Positions 1-7,739 of a DNA stretch of 12,699 nt are shown one piece after another. The DNA lies in the NCBI GenBank assembly GCA_004151065.3, contig NWUY0303921936.1, positions 1 through 12,699 on the forward strand, read 5' to 3'. Below the pieces are notes generated by a model. It saw only the letters and a list, made by a program, of their open reading frames with translations. It did not search any database and was not told the DNA's origin. The DNA comes from Larix sibirica. Its lineage: Eukaryota > Streptophyta > Pinopsida > Pinales > Pinaceae. Numbering within the stretch: position 1 is the first letter of the stretch; each line of letters begins with the position of its first letter. The position numbers and the translations under genes were made by a program.

Positions 1-123
1 TCAATTTCTAATGAATAATGGAATTAAAAAAATACAAAATAAAATATAGATATTCCACTGCAATGTTAGTAGCCACTATTCAAAAAATAAGCTACGACAC
101 TTTTGATATTTACTTTCGTCATG

Positions 124-204
124 TTGCGTTTGGTCAAATCTTACGCCCATGTGCGTTTGTTCAAATTTTACGCCCTGGTGCATTTGGTTGAATGATACGC
201 CCCA
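124..204 (-). repeat. three 27-bp tandem units reading as a nonapeptide repeat
   Basis: Three adjacent 27-bp units (124-150, 151-177, 178-204) share the core GCRTTTGKT...ACGCCC. Because the unit is nine codons long, the minus strand reads it in frame as WGVSFNQMH, QGVKFEQTH and MGVRFDQTQ. The surrounding minus-strand open frame covers about 76-273, is rich in charged residues, and has only a TTG as a possible start. The units differ at about 8 of 27 bases, yet the encoded residues vary conservatively (S/K/R, N/E/D, M/T) around fixed G-V-x-F-x-Q. This could be a fragment of a repeat protein or a minisatellite whose period happens to be divisible by three. No known family is recognised. Confidence 0.7.
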
Positions 205-299
205 TTCCTCTAATTTATATTTGCCGCATTCATCGGTACGTTTATCTTTATTAATCCTCTCGGTGCTTTCCAATTCCTAAAAAGCAATGGTGCTTATTA

Positions 300-615
300 T
301 GATGAAATGCACCAGTGTGCTATGATATATAAAAAGCACTATTAAATTTAAAAAATATAGAAAATTGTCGGTGCACATGTCATAACATATCGCACCAGTG
401 CTTTGTTATAGTATGTAAGCACCGTCACATTTAATCAATACATAAGCCTGGTGCTGGTTTGTTTACAACGTCCCAGTGCATATGTTGTTTTAAAGGAACC
501 TGCGGTGTTAAATTTTGGTGTGTTTTGGTGCTCTATGTGTTGGAGTGCACCGATGCATATTATTATGTTATGTACCGGTCCACTATGTTTTAAAGAAGCG
601 CATTGGTAAAAAACA
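300..615. repeat. degenerate ~25-27-bp minisatellite anchored on GGTGC/GCACC
   Basis: Motifs such as CACCAGTG, CGGTGCAC, CACCAGTGC, CACCGTCAC, CTGGTGCTGG, CCAGTGCATATG, TGGTGCTC, CACCGATGCATAT and ACCGGTCCAC recur every 22-31 bases, usually followed by a T/A-rich stretch like ATGTTNTA. Their spacing from about 368 onward is roughly 24, 28, 27, 24, 31, 24, 22, 25 and 27 bases. The copies are too diverged for an exact unit. A 77-codon minus-strand open frame (435-668) crosses the array and may survive only because the period is near nine codons. It lies next to the clearer 27-bp array at 124-204 and may be the same expansion at a later stage of decay. Confidence 0.5.
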
Positions 616-666
616 TTCGCTATAGCCTCTAGCCGTTGAGTTTCTTTAGTCATTAAAAATTTCTGC

Positions 667-710
667 AAAAACCTCCATTAAAACATCCACTACCAATTGC
701 GGAGGTTTTT
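667..710. repeat. perfect 10-bp inverted repeat, 24-nt loop
   Basis: AAAAACCTCC at 667-676 is the exact reverse complement of GGAGGTTTTT at 701-710. A related direct copy of the left side lies nearby: the stretch around 670-694 resembles 742-766, sharing AACCTNC, TTA and TCCACTAC. The hairpin is therefore probably part of a small local repeat family. No function is assigned. Confidence 0.6.
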
Positions 711-779
711 TTGAAAATTTTGGCCAATATTGTCACACTACAAAACCTTCGTTATGACCTCCACTACAGGCTCTTTTCC

Positions 780-1149
780 TTAAAGTGAAGCATAAATTTG
801 GACTGGACAAAAATTGGTAACTTGGAAGCGGGGAAAATATGGGAATATCATAAATATCGAGAGAAATCGAATATATTTGCAATACATACTAATAGGAGTA
901 TTTTACATACAAATAGATGGATAGACATAAAACACTTGCTTATGTGTAACAATCCCACTATAATACAATTAAAATTCATAAATATATTAAAGATGAAATG
1001 CATATTCCCTAGCATGCACACACAACTTTAAAATGTCTTAACTCTATTAATATTTATCACAAGGAAAAACAACACCTACAAGAATAATTGTTGTGTTATG
1101 AATTTTAAACCACTCCACTCAGCAGCCCACAGTACAGACTACAAAATAG
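780..1149. other. AT-rich interval without a supportable gene
   Basis: This stretch is AT-rich with many short A and T runs. A 77-codon plus-strand frame (798-1031) is open, but it has no ATG at its start, no recognisable motif and a composition that just follows the base bias. Nothing else is visible here. Confidence 0.5.
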
Positions 1150-1830
1150 ATGAGCACATTGGAGATAAACAATGGAAATCATACAATATTGCAGGCACAA
1201 TAACAAAACCCAATCTAGCACCCACTGCAAAACCTTGTTCATGGTAATATGCCTTAGTTTTTGTAACTAATGGGACAATTTAACATGTACTATACAAAGC
1301 AGGCATCAGGACTTATATTGAAGCAAAAAATACATGTTGCAACAACTGAATTATGATCGGCGGAGGTTGTTAAGGCAAAGGAAGCTAGAAAGGAATCTGA
1401 GCCATCCAATTCCAGTTGAAGTTGATACCATAGAGGTAAAGGCAAAGCTTGCTGTAGACATTGCAATTGATCTCATTTAGCTATAACCAGTGAATGTATC
1501 AGTCAAGCATCCATCAATTGAAAATACAAAATCATATACAGGTCTAGTGGAAACAGCATCCTCACTAGCAGAATATTTGGTAGAATCAGTAGCATCGGAC
1601 CAAGCAGAGAGCCAACATATTCAATAGATTCTCGAGTTGCAGGGTTAGAAGTAGTGGTTTTACCAATAAAGAAAGTAGAGGCAATAGACCGAATGGCAGA
1701 TCCAAAACATATAAGGCAGTGTAACTGTCACGGTCATACTTACTGGTCGATGCCCATCTAGGTCGGTTTTGGAACAACACCCTTAGATGAACATGAATGA
1801 TCGAGGAAAGCATTCAGACATATGCAAAAC
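1150..1830 (+). pseudogene. decayed Gln-rich, Val/Glu-rich coding region, unidentified
   Basis: Three overlapping plus-strand frame segments read as continuous protein. The first (1150-1416) starts at an ATG (MSTLEINNGNHTIL) and gives a Gln-rich stretch ending in AEVVKAKEARKESEP. The second (1406-1624) contains PIPVEVDTIEVKAKLAVDIA and SLAEYLVESVASDQAES. The third (1627 to about 1830) contains VAGLEVVVLPIKKVEAIDRM and the Cys/His cluster CNCHGH. Two frame changes (near 1405-1416 and 1624-1630) and stops at 1201, 1216, 1255, 1264, 1354, 1478, 1484, 1625 and 1759 show it is dead. Most of these stops fit lost CAG, CAA or CGA codons. No family is recognised. A gag or ORF1-like protein of a plant element is possible, as is a pseudogene of a host Gln-rich protein. 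The frame choice rests on amino-acid coherence alone, so identity is unknown and the boundaries are approximate. Confidence 0.5.
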
Positions 1831-1924
1831 CATTAAACCAAAAAGTAAAGTGAGGTGAGAGAAAATCATCCCAACAGTCATGGCAAGTGCACTGCATGCA
1901 GTAGTGGTTATGGAAAGCACAGGC

Positions 1925-2085
1925 GGTAGTGTTCGTGGCAAGAGCAAGTGATGCGGTGTGGTCTGGTCGTGGCAAGGGTGGGTGGTAGTGGCCGTGGGAA
2001 GCACAAGTGGTGCAGTGCAGTCTAGTCGTGGCAAGGGAAAGTGGTGTAGGTGGTTAGGGCATGTGGTGTAGGTAGGTGAATGCAT
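1925..2085. repeat. G-rich minisatellite: two 59-bp units plus 22-bp units
   Basis: Units 1925-1983 and 1984-2042 both run GGTAGTG..CGTGG through GTCGTGGCAAGGG and align over 59 bp without gaps. A diverged partial copy (GCAGTAGTGGTTATGGAAAGC) precedes them at about 1897. Two short units beginning GTGGTGTAGGT (2041-2062 and 2063-2085) follow. The purine-rich, GTGG-dominated composition is quite unlike the AT-rich DNA around it. A 142-codon minus-strand frame across it is a by-product of the repeat, not a gene. Confidence 0.75.
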
Positions 2086-2219
2086 CCACATTAATTTCAT
2101 AACAAGTTTACTAATAATAATAAGGCACCCAAATGGACTACATACTACCTTGCCTCGATATGAGGCCAAATAAGGCATCCAAACAATTGATTGGTCCAAA
2201 GGAAAATTCAAGCAAAAAC

Positions 2220-2740
2220 TCGGGGTAAATTATATAGGAAACAGTGCAAGACTAATACTAATTCTGTTAAACAATTTCAAGAGTCCCTGCTACTGGGTGG
2301 GGACTAATAAATTATGGAGATTTGCTTGGTATACTACTCTATAAAAATCTAGTTTAAAGTTGCTTAAAAATAAGAATAAAAACTTAAACTTGTAAACCTT
2401 AGTATAAATCATGGTTCTTGACCTTTTATCATTCAAAGAATTAACTATCATTAATAAATAAATAAATAAATCCTTCGAGATGCTTTTAAAATTGGAAGAT
2501 GCTCCATTAAGATTAAGTATTAGTTGTTATCATAATATTTTGTATACTAAAATTTGTACACATTTTTAAAGGGTTCAACTGTATGGTTTCAATGCTTCAT
2601 GATCACGCCTTTTGATATTGAAAACAATCAAAATAATTTCCAACAATCAAATCTATTGAAAAGCCTTTAAAATAATTTCCTTAGCTATTAAGCGGCATCT
2701 TAACTTTTATCACTTGAGGATATTTCAAAGTTCTTTTATA
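2220..2740. other. AT-rich interval with (AAAT)n simple repeat
   Basis: No coding signal is visible. A simple repeat of AAAT units occupies about 2452-2471. The rest is AT-rich unique-looking sequence with scattered A/T runs. Confidence 0.6.
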
Positions 2741-2772
2741 TTACTCCCTACCCAACACAAGTACGGAGTATA
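2740..2772. mobile_element. possible collapsed Stowaway-like MITE
   Basis: TACTCCCTAC (2742-2751) faces GTACGGAGTA (2761-2770), a 9 of 10 inverted match with a 9-base spacer. Stowaway MITEs of plants have termini starting CTCCCTCCGT and target TA. Here CTCCCTAC and GTACGGAG are each flanked by TA. The structure could be an element reduced to its two ends, or chance. It is far shorter than a normal Stowaway copy. Confidence 0.35.
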
Positions 2773-2843
2773 GTAATTGGTTAGATTTAAATTTTATATT
2801 ACGTTAGTTGAGTTTGTAATTTTTATTTAATGTCTAAACTAAC

Positions 2844-2874
2844 AAAATAATAATAAAATAATAATAATAATAAT
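2844..2874. repeat. (TAA)n simple repeat
   Basis: A run of AAT/TAA triplets with one interruption. It lies in AT-rich DNA (2775-3019) in which nothing else is seen. Confidence 0.85.
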
Positions 2875-3019
2875 TGGAAAAAGAAAAATCTTTTTTGAAT
2901 TTTGGAATTTAAATTTAGTCAAATATTATTGGTCAAAACATCATGATAAGATTTATTTATTCTTGATGGAGGGCAAACTCTTTTGGTTATTAACAATTTT
3001 TTGGCCATTCAAATTTAAA

Positions 3020-3101
3020 GATTAATTTAAACAACAACAACACTTCTACAAATTTATGACGATTAATTTAAACAACAACAACACTTTTACAAATTTATGA
3101 C
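3020..3101. repeat. 41-bp tandem duplication, one mismatch
   Basis: Bases 3020-3060 and 3061-3101 are directly adjacent copies of a 41-bp unit beginning GATTAATTTAAACAAC and ending AATTTATGAC. They differ at one base (CTTCTA versus CTTTTA). The near identity contrasts with the heavy divergence of other repeats in the window and points to a recent slippage or duplication event. Confidence 0.95.
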
Positions 3102-3175
3102 TAGCCAACTTGGAGTCTCACACTACAGAGTATCTGACACCACATATCATTCTAGTTGATGCATGGATGCCTTTT

Positions 3176-3259
3176 CCTACTACCACCACCCTCAAATTGC
3201 TAACCTAATACCACCACCCTCCACTTGCTAACCTAATACCACCACCCTCCACTTTTTAA
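3176..3259. repeat. three 28-bp CCACC-rich tandem units
   Basis: Units 3176-3203, 3204-3231 and 3232-3259 follow the consensus CCTAATACCACCACCCTCCA then CTTGCTAA. The second and third are almost identical up to their last bases. The first differs mainly in CCTAC at its start and CAAATTGCTAA at its end. The repeat sits just upstream of the coding-like stretch starting at 3292. No function is assigned. Confidence 0.92.
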
Positions 3260-3291
3260 CCTGCATGCTCTAATCTTGTATCTTCCTTTTC

Positions 3292-3522
3292 ATGCTTTCT
3301 CAGCCTACTTTCTCTCTCAAACCCAAAGCCACTATACTATTAGGTCGTTTAGCCATACTCCCTCCCATGGATTCATTAAGAAGAGGGAGACAAACTCAAA
3401 TGGTAGCAATAAAGAATAATGCCATGCATGCCACTTCCCCACAAACATATTGGTTATTACTTATTTGGACAACTTTTTTCCCCAAACCTAAAGAACCTCA
3501 GCGAGTTACGAACAAATCATAA
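3292..3522 (+). pseudogene. possible N-terminal part of the 3697-4645 dead gene
   Basis: An ATG-initiated open frame of 76 codons gives a basic, coherent peptide (MLSQPTFSLKPKATILLGRL, later MDSLRRGRQTQMVAIKNNA) on the same strand as, and about 170 bp upstream of, the next dead coding region. The intervening 3523-3690 is AT-rich, and a GTATGT donor-like sequence occurs at 3552. The acceptor candidates are poor (ATCCAAG near 3646), so a link by an intron is only a suggestion. No family is recognised. It may equally be a chance frame. Confidence 0.3.
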
Positions 3523-3572
3523 CCTTAGTAAATCTAGCAAAATTGTAGATGGTATGTATATCTAGAATTCTT

Positions 3573-3603
3573 GTTGTTCTTCTTATTAATAAGAAATAAC
3601 AAC
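3573..3603. repeat. AT-rich perfect palindrome with extended arms
   Basis: TTCTTATTAATAAGAA (3580-3595) is a perfect 16-bp palindrome. It is extended by GTTGTT (3573-3578) and AACAAC (3598-3603) with a small bulge. It could extrude as a cruciform or form an RNA hairpin. No function can be read from the sequence. Confidence 0.65.
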
Positions 3604-3696
3604 CAAATTAATAGTATGCCTTTTCTATTAATATTTTCATCCAAGGTCTATGTATAGGGATCCATACCTGGGCAAGTTAGTGCCTGCAGAGATCAA

Positions 3697-4645
3697 CTAG
3701 ATTCAACATGCATGGTAGAGGACGCAAGTGGCATATTCTAAAGTGGTTGGTTTGTCACCTTCCTCAACTTGATATTTCTTTTGACAACACCTCCAAGCAC
3801 CGTTCCCTATTGGATGCATTTAACACCTTCACGTTATAATGTATCTTCATCATCTCAAGTTCCTCTCATGGTGGATTTCTCCACCTCCCCACCTCAAACA
3901 CTTTCATCATCATCTACAACATCCCCTCCATTGTTATCACAAATTATCCATTTCATCTCATTCGATCAATCTCCAATTTCCATCTCCACTCAAACATCAC
4001 CCTCTACCATTCCTTTCACCCCCACAAAGTAGGCCATTGTCTCATTTATTTGGTTCAATAAGAAATGTTGTAGTCGAGCCCCGTAACAACACAAATGAAT
4101 TTGATGATTATATCATCTCTATAGTATTGATTGATATATATGGAGTGAGTCCATAAGGCAAGATACAATTTGCTAAACAAGCCTCTATATTCTAAAGGTT
4201 GCCAGGGAATGCAAGAAGATCCACATCTCTAAAATGGGAAAGGGAGAATTTTTTTTAAAGTGGCATCATTGATGGAAACCATCAACCAACAAGAGGCCTC
4301 TATTCAGGACGAAGATAAGAAAATCCAAGAGCTAGAAAAAGAGTGTTAGTTCCCTCACAAGAAGATCTAAGTTGAAGAGATATCTCTTAAAAATCTAAAA
4401 TTGCTATTATAGAGATCAAGTCCAAAAACTATAAGGATTTGTGCCCTCAATGCATAAAATAGTGTTTTGACTACAAAGGGAGATGTTATAATTGTAGAAA
4501 AGAATGCATGAATTTGCAAGCCTTCTTGTTTAAGACTATGATTAATTGCACCTGTAAAAACCATAACATTTGTTTTAATACTTTGGTGCATCAATACAAA
4601 ATGATTGAATTGTATAAAAAAGGATTGGTTGCACCTAAAATCTAA
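3697..4645 (+). pseudogene. dead gene: Ser/Pro linker, coiled coil, nine-Cys module
   Basis: Five consecutive plus-strand frame segments read as one protein. About 3697-3836 gives a basic start (MHGRGRKWHILKWLVCHLPQ, then SFDNTSKHRSLLDAF). About 3832-4020 is Ser/Pro/Thr-rich. About 4018-4155 contains LFGSIRNVVVEPRNNTNEFD. About 4260-4345 is a charged helix (METINQQEASIQDEDKKIQE). About 4411-4645 is a cysteine module with spacing C-x2-C-x3-C-x6-C-x2-C-x3-C-x13-C-x-C-x5-C, beginning CPQC and containing CYNCRKEC and CTCKNHNIC, and ending at TAA 4643-4645. That last segment is open except for one TAG (4460-4462), which would fit a lost Trp codon. The frame changes show the gene is broken. The cysteine spacing is not the retroviral CCHC knuckle, and no family is recognised. 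Paired cysteines suggest zinc binding, by analogy only. It could be an ORF1/gag-type protein of an unclassified plant element or a host pseudogene. Confidence 0.55.
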
Positions 4646-4679
4646 ATTATTTTCATGGATATGAAACAAACATGAACAT

Positions 4680-5287
4680 GAACTTTAATGTGTTTGATAA
4701 ATATTTAATGATCACATAAAATAAAATATTTGAACCCAGACTTTGGTGACCTGTAAACTATGAGATTACTTTGATAACCAACTGCCACACACACACAAAA
4801 TTTAATTTTTGACAAGACAATTCTCATTTGTCTCATTCAATAAAGGAAAAGAAATGCAAAGTTGAAATTGTGATAGTTTTAGTGAATAAGTGGCCATGAA
4901 ATTAGATATATGAAAGGCCTCAAGACATGTGGAGAAAAATGTACATTCCACTTCATCTTTCCACCTCTAATCTTGTATTGATCATCCATGGAAACAAAAG
5001 CATTATACCTCTTTTCACTAGAAATTAGGGTAAGTTGCAAGCAACTAGTCCTTGTCATAACTTATTTGTAATTTGTTAGAAAATATGAAAAGTGATAATT
5101 TATTTGTAAGGTAGGTTCCATGCCATGAAACGAAGGACTCTCACTGAGCATAGTGATCGTGAAAATTTAATGCCCTAAATTGGCATCTCTCACTTAAGCA
5201 TGGTGATTTTTCATCCTCGTTTTAAGAAAACGGAGAGGGATTTGTCAAATCGTATATTTTCTTTCACATGAAAAAAACCACAATGCA
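4680..5287. other. AT-rich interval with CA run and weak direct repeat
   Basis: A (CA)6 run lies at 4786-4797. A diverged direct repeat is seen at 5139-5157 and 5188-5207 (CTCACT..AGCATRGTGAT), about 49 bp apart. No gene is supported. The minus strand of this stretch would lie downstream of the LINE remnant at 5288-5993, but no poly(A) tail or target-site duplication for that LINE could be placed here. Confidence 0.5.
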
Positions 5288-5534
5288 TTAATCATTAGAT
5301 CGCATTTTTACATAGATCATAAATGATCTTACTGCTAGACGGATCCGGTTTGGTATGTATGACCAAAAGTACCTTAACGAAGCACCATTGAAAAAGAAAT
5401 CATGGTCCTCCAATACACAGATAATTTTGAAATCATGCCTCCATAAGTAAACAGTAAATTGCATTCCACCGTTGAAGGTGTAAATGGCACAAAAAGATAC
5501 AAAAAATTGCCTAAAAAAATATCAGCCCAAAAAT
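5288..5534 (-). pseudogene. LINE coding remnant downstream of RNase H
   Basis: On the minus strand, shortly after the RNase H remnant ends, a frame of about 80 codons is open to a TAA at 5288-5290. It reads IYTFNGGMQFTVYLWRHDF, then LEDHDFFFNGASLRYFWSYI and a basic end (RIRLAVRSFMIYVKMRSND). It has no useful start codon of its own. It is best viewed as more of the same LINE reading frame, displaced by indels, or as its 3' region. The second LINE in this window also has a long readable stretch after RNase H, which supports a real C-terminal extension. The function is unknown. Confidence 0.45.
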
Positions 5535-5588
5535 AAGGGGATAAAAGGAATTCCCCACCACCCCCCTTGATTAAAAAACTAAGGAATC

Positions 5589-5993
5589 TTAGCCATGGTA
5601 TAAATCAGGGTCATAGATGACCTCTCCATAGTCTGTTTTGTTCTTTATGATCCAATATCCTTCTGTTGCCTGAAGCCCCTCCTTGGATAATATGTCCGCC
5701 AACACATTCCTTTCCCTGAATACATGTGTGAATTCAATCAACTAGAACTGAGTCATCAACCTTTGAATTTCCTCGTATAAGGGAATGAGAGTGAGATTTT
5801 TTGGGCATCTGCTAGCTTTAAACTAGTCAATTACCAACTTAGAATCTCCATAAACTTGAATAGACTGGATATCTTTCTATAGAGCCATGTTCAAAGAGAG
5901 CTTAAGGGCCATGAGTTCAGCCCAATTGTTAGTGCAAGCTCCTAAACCAGCAGAGAATGTATACTAGACATGATCATTGAAAAACATAATGCC
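5589..5993 (-). pseudogene. plant LINE RNase H remnant with four amber stops
   Basis: A single minus-strand frame runs without indels for about 134 codons and matches the RNase H domain at the end of plant non-LTR retrotransposon polyproteins, which cuts the RNA strand of the RNA-DNA hybrid during reverse transcription. In order: GIMFFNDHV; GLGACTNNWAELMALKL (catalytic Glu in NNWAEL); IQVYGDSKLVID (catalytic Asp in GDS); FRERNVLADILSKEGLQ (last Asp in LAD); and a tail ending DPDLYHG before TAA at 5589-5591. The first strand with the FDGAS Asp is missing, so the 5' side is truncated or decayed beyond 5993. Four in-frame stops, all TAG, lie at 5742-5744, 5823-5825, 5877-5879 and 5964-5966. They sit where Gln or Trp would be expected. 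The element is dead. Assignment to the LINE RNase H family is confident. Confidence 0.9.
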
Positions 5994-6131
5994 TTACTAG
6001 CATCTTAGCCAATTCACTAGTTATGTATTCTAATACTAACCAAGAAAAAAGGTTTGGAATTGTTTGAAAATACCAAGGTTAAACCATTACTTGTAAATGG
6101 TTTTGGAAATTGTTTATTTTGTTCACATTTG

Positions 6132-6554
6132 CTACCAATAACGAATAGTTAGGGACCTTTGGCCACCCTTGTTTTCATCTATCGGCTTGATACTCATAAG
6201 TGGTATTGGTATCAAACTTTCTGCTTGCTTGACATGTACTTTACTAAGTAATTGCATCATATGCAATGTGTAAGGTGAAATGCACCAACAATACTTTAAA
6301 GGTAGGTGAAGGAATCATAGAATTGCCACATATTCTTATATGCCTTCAAATGTTAGCATTGTTGTGGCATCCCATTCTAGTTTATAAGTGCTCACTAGAT
6401 GACTATAAGGATAGGCATAATCATTCATGAAAACTTAACAGATTGGAAGAAGATGAGGGCCTTGCAGGAGCATCTTTAAAGCATGTAGGTAGAGGTGCTC
6501 GCCACATTGTTCCAAAGGGGTCAAGAATAATTTTTTCCAATCTATCCAATTGAG
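6132..6554 (-). pseudogene. weak coding-like remnant, unidentified
   Basis: One minus-strand frame across about 141 codons has only three internal stops, fewer than expected in DNA this AT-rich. It gives coherent peptide stretches such as NWIDWKKLFLTPLEQCGEHL, HLVSTYKLEWDATTMLTFEG and LSKVHVKQAESLIPIPLM. It shares the frame of the RNase H remnant at 5589-5993, but about 140 bp of stop-rich sequence lies between them. No domain is recognised. It may be an upstream piece of the same LINE, another element, or chance. Confidence 0.25.
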
Positions 6555-7437
6555 TTAGCATGCATATTGAATGTTTGTAAAAGAAGCGTTAACCTACTAT
6601 GGATTATGTTCCTTCCAAGTACATAGAGCACCGGAAACAAATTGGCTTAAAACTATTTGAATTGATTTTGATTGGCTTCTTAACTCCTTGTGGCTAGAAT
6701 GAATCAACAACTCTTGACAATAAAGGATGATGGAGCTTGAGATGATATTTTATGAACTAGCTACTTCACCCAATGGGGATATTTCAACGTAACTCCTTTT
6801 GGCTAGCTATATGTGGTTATATAGAATATCGACATTAGTTAGATATGGTTTGTAATATATAAATCATGTTACACCCCCAACTAATCTCGTAGTTACAATC
6901 ATGAATCTTTTGAAAATGATAGACACATAACTTAAGATGTTACATGTCTAAGCTCCATATTTCTAGGCTCTAAGCCATGTAACTTCCATCATACTTGCAT
7001 GCATGTAAGTTAGCCCACATACATGCCATCATATTGTACATTCATGAAAGTCATGTTTATGCCATTAATTGGTCTTTGAAATAGCTAAAGTGCCTTAATA
7101 AAGAAAGAGTGAAGGAAATATACATGCAGAGGTGAAATGCACTATGTGATAAGGTTGTAATGTAGTTAATGACCTCCCTTACATATTTTAGGCTTCCTGA
7201 TCTTTTAAGAAATATACACCTTTTCTTGGAATGATTTGATTTGGCATGTCCTTACCTTGTTCTCTTGTTTGAGTTTAATTTTGACAGAGTACATGCTACA
7301 TCTAGGTCATTTACATCAATCTATTTAGTTGATCAGTGGCAGTTTCTCTTTCCAATTAGGAGTACCTATCATCATCTGTGGCTCGATTTCCTGAAACCCT
7401 ATCCTAAAGGACTTTAAGTTCGACTCGTAGAGCTTAG
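6555..7437. other. intergenic interval with one LTR-start-like motif
   Basis: No gene is supported. TGTTACACCCCCAAC at 6867-6881 resembles the TGTWAYACCCC start common in plant Ty3/gypsy LTRs, but no matching CA end or target-site duplication was found. A near-palindrome ACTTGCATGCATGTAAGT lies at 6993-7010. A plus-strand frame from about 7225 is open for 60 codons without a recognisable motif. Confidence 0.4.
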
Positions 7438-7496
7438 GTGTTTGTTTCCATGTGTGGAACAGTTTATGAGCTAGCTTTTACCATTGAAACAAACAC
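7438..7496. repeat. 15-bp inverted repeat (14 of 15), 29-nt loop
   Basis: GTGTTTGTTTCCATG (7438-7452) pairs with CATTGAAACAAACAC (7482-7496), with eleven outer pairs perfect and one mismatch inside. The loop contains the short palindrome AGCTAGCT. It could be a degenerate MITE or a foldback. It is too short and too lightly paired to call a microRNA precursor. Confidence 0.6.
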
Positions 7497-7739
7497 ATAA
7501 AAGGTGCATAGCTATGGTACTGATTAACAATTATTTTGTGACTACTGGGTTTTGAAATGTCCGTATATTGGATATCAATTTACTATTATCTTGAAAAAAA
7601 TAGCTAATCTATAATTCCTATGATTTATTTAGGAAAATCTTAGAAATAAAAGCATCTAGTAGAATGTACACTTAAAAATAGGGGAAACGGGAGTATCAAA
7701 TTGGTAACTGCATAAAATTCTAAAAATATATGGAAGTTT

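Noticed and set aside
124-615. CRISPR-like array
   Set aside because: The repeats are directly adjacent and degenerate, with no unique spacers, and the genome appears to be a plant.
1783-2211. 142-codon minus-strand open frame
   Set aside because: It crosses the G-rich minisatellite, whose strand bias removes stops. It has no motif, and its composition follows the repeat.
3573-3603. Rho-independent-type terminator or microRNA precursor
   Set aside because: It is an AT-only palindrome without a loop or a following T tract, too short for a microRNA precursor, and the context is eukaryotic.
4367-4669. 100-codon minus-strand open frame
   Set aside because: It is antisense to the cysteine module at 4411-4645, where ordered cysteines favour the plus strand.
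4769-4797. Possible initiator-Met tRNA primer-binding site on the minus strand (TGGTTATCAAAG) after a TG-rich end
   Set aside because: It needs an insertion and a substitution relative to TGGTATCAGAG, and no paired LTRs could be found.
6207-6217. TGGTATCAAAC, resembling a copia primer-binding site
   Set aside because: Eight matching bases are not enough without an LTR end beside it, and none is visible.
7225-7556. Plus-strand frame of about 110 codons with two stops
   Set aside because: It has no ATG start and no motif, and open stretches of this length are expected by chance across six frames of 12.7 kb.
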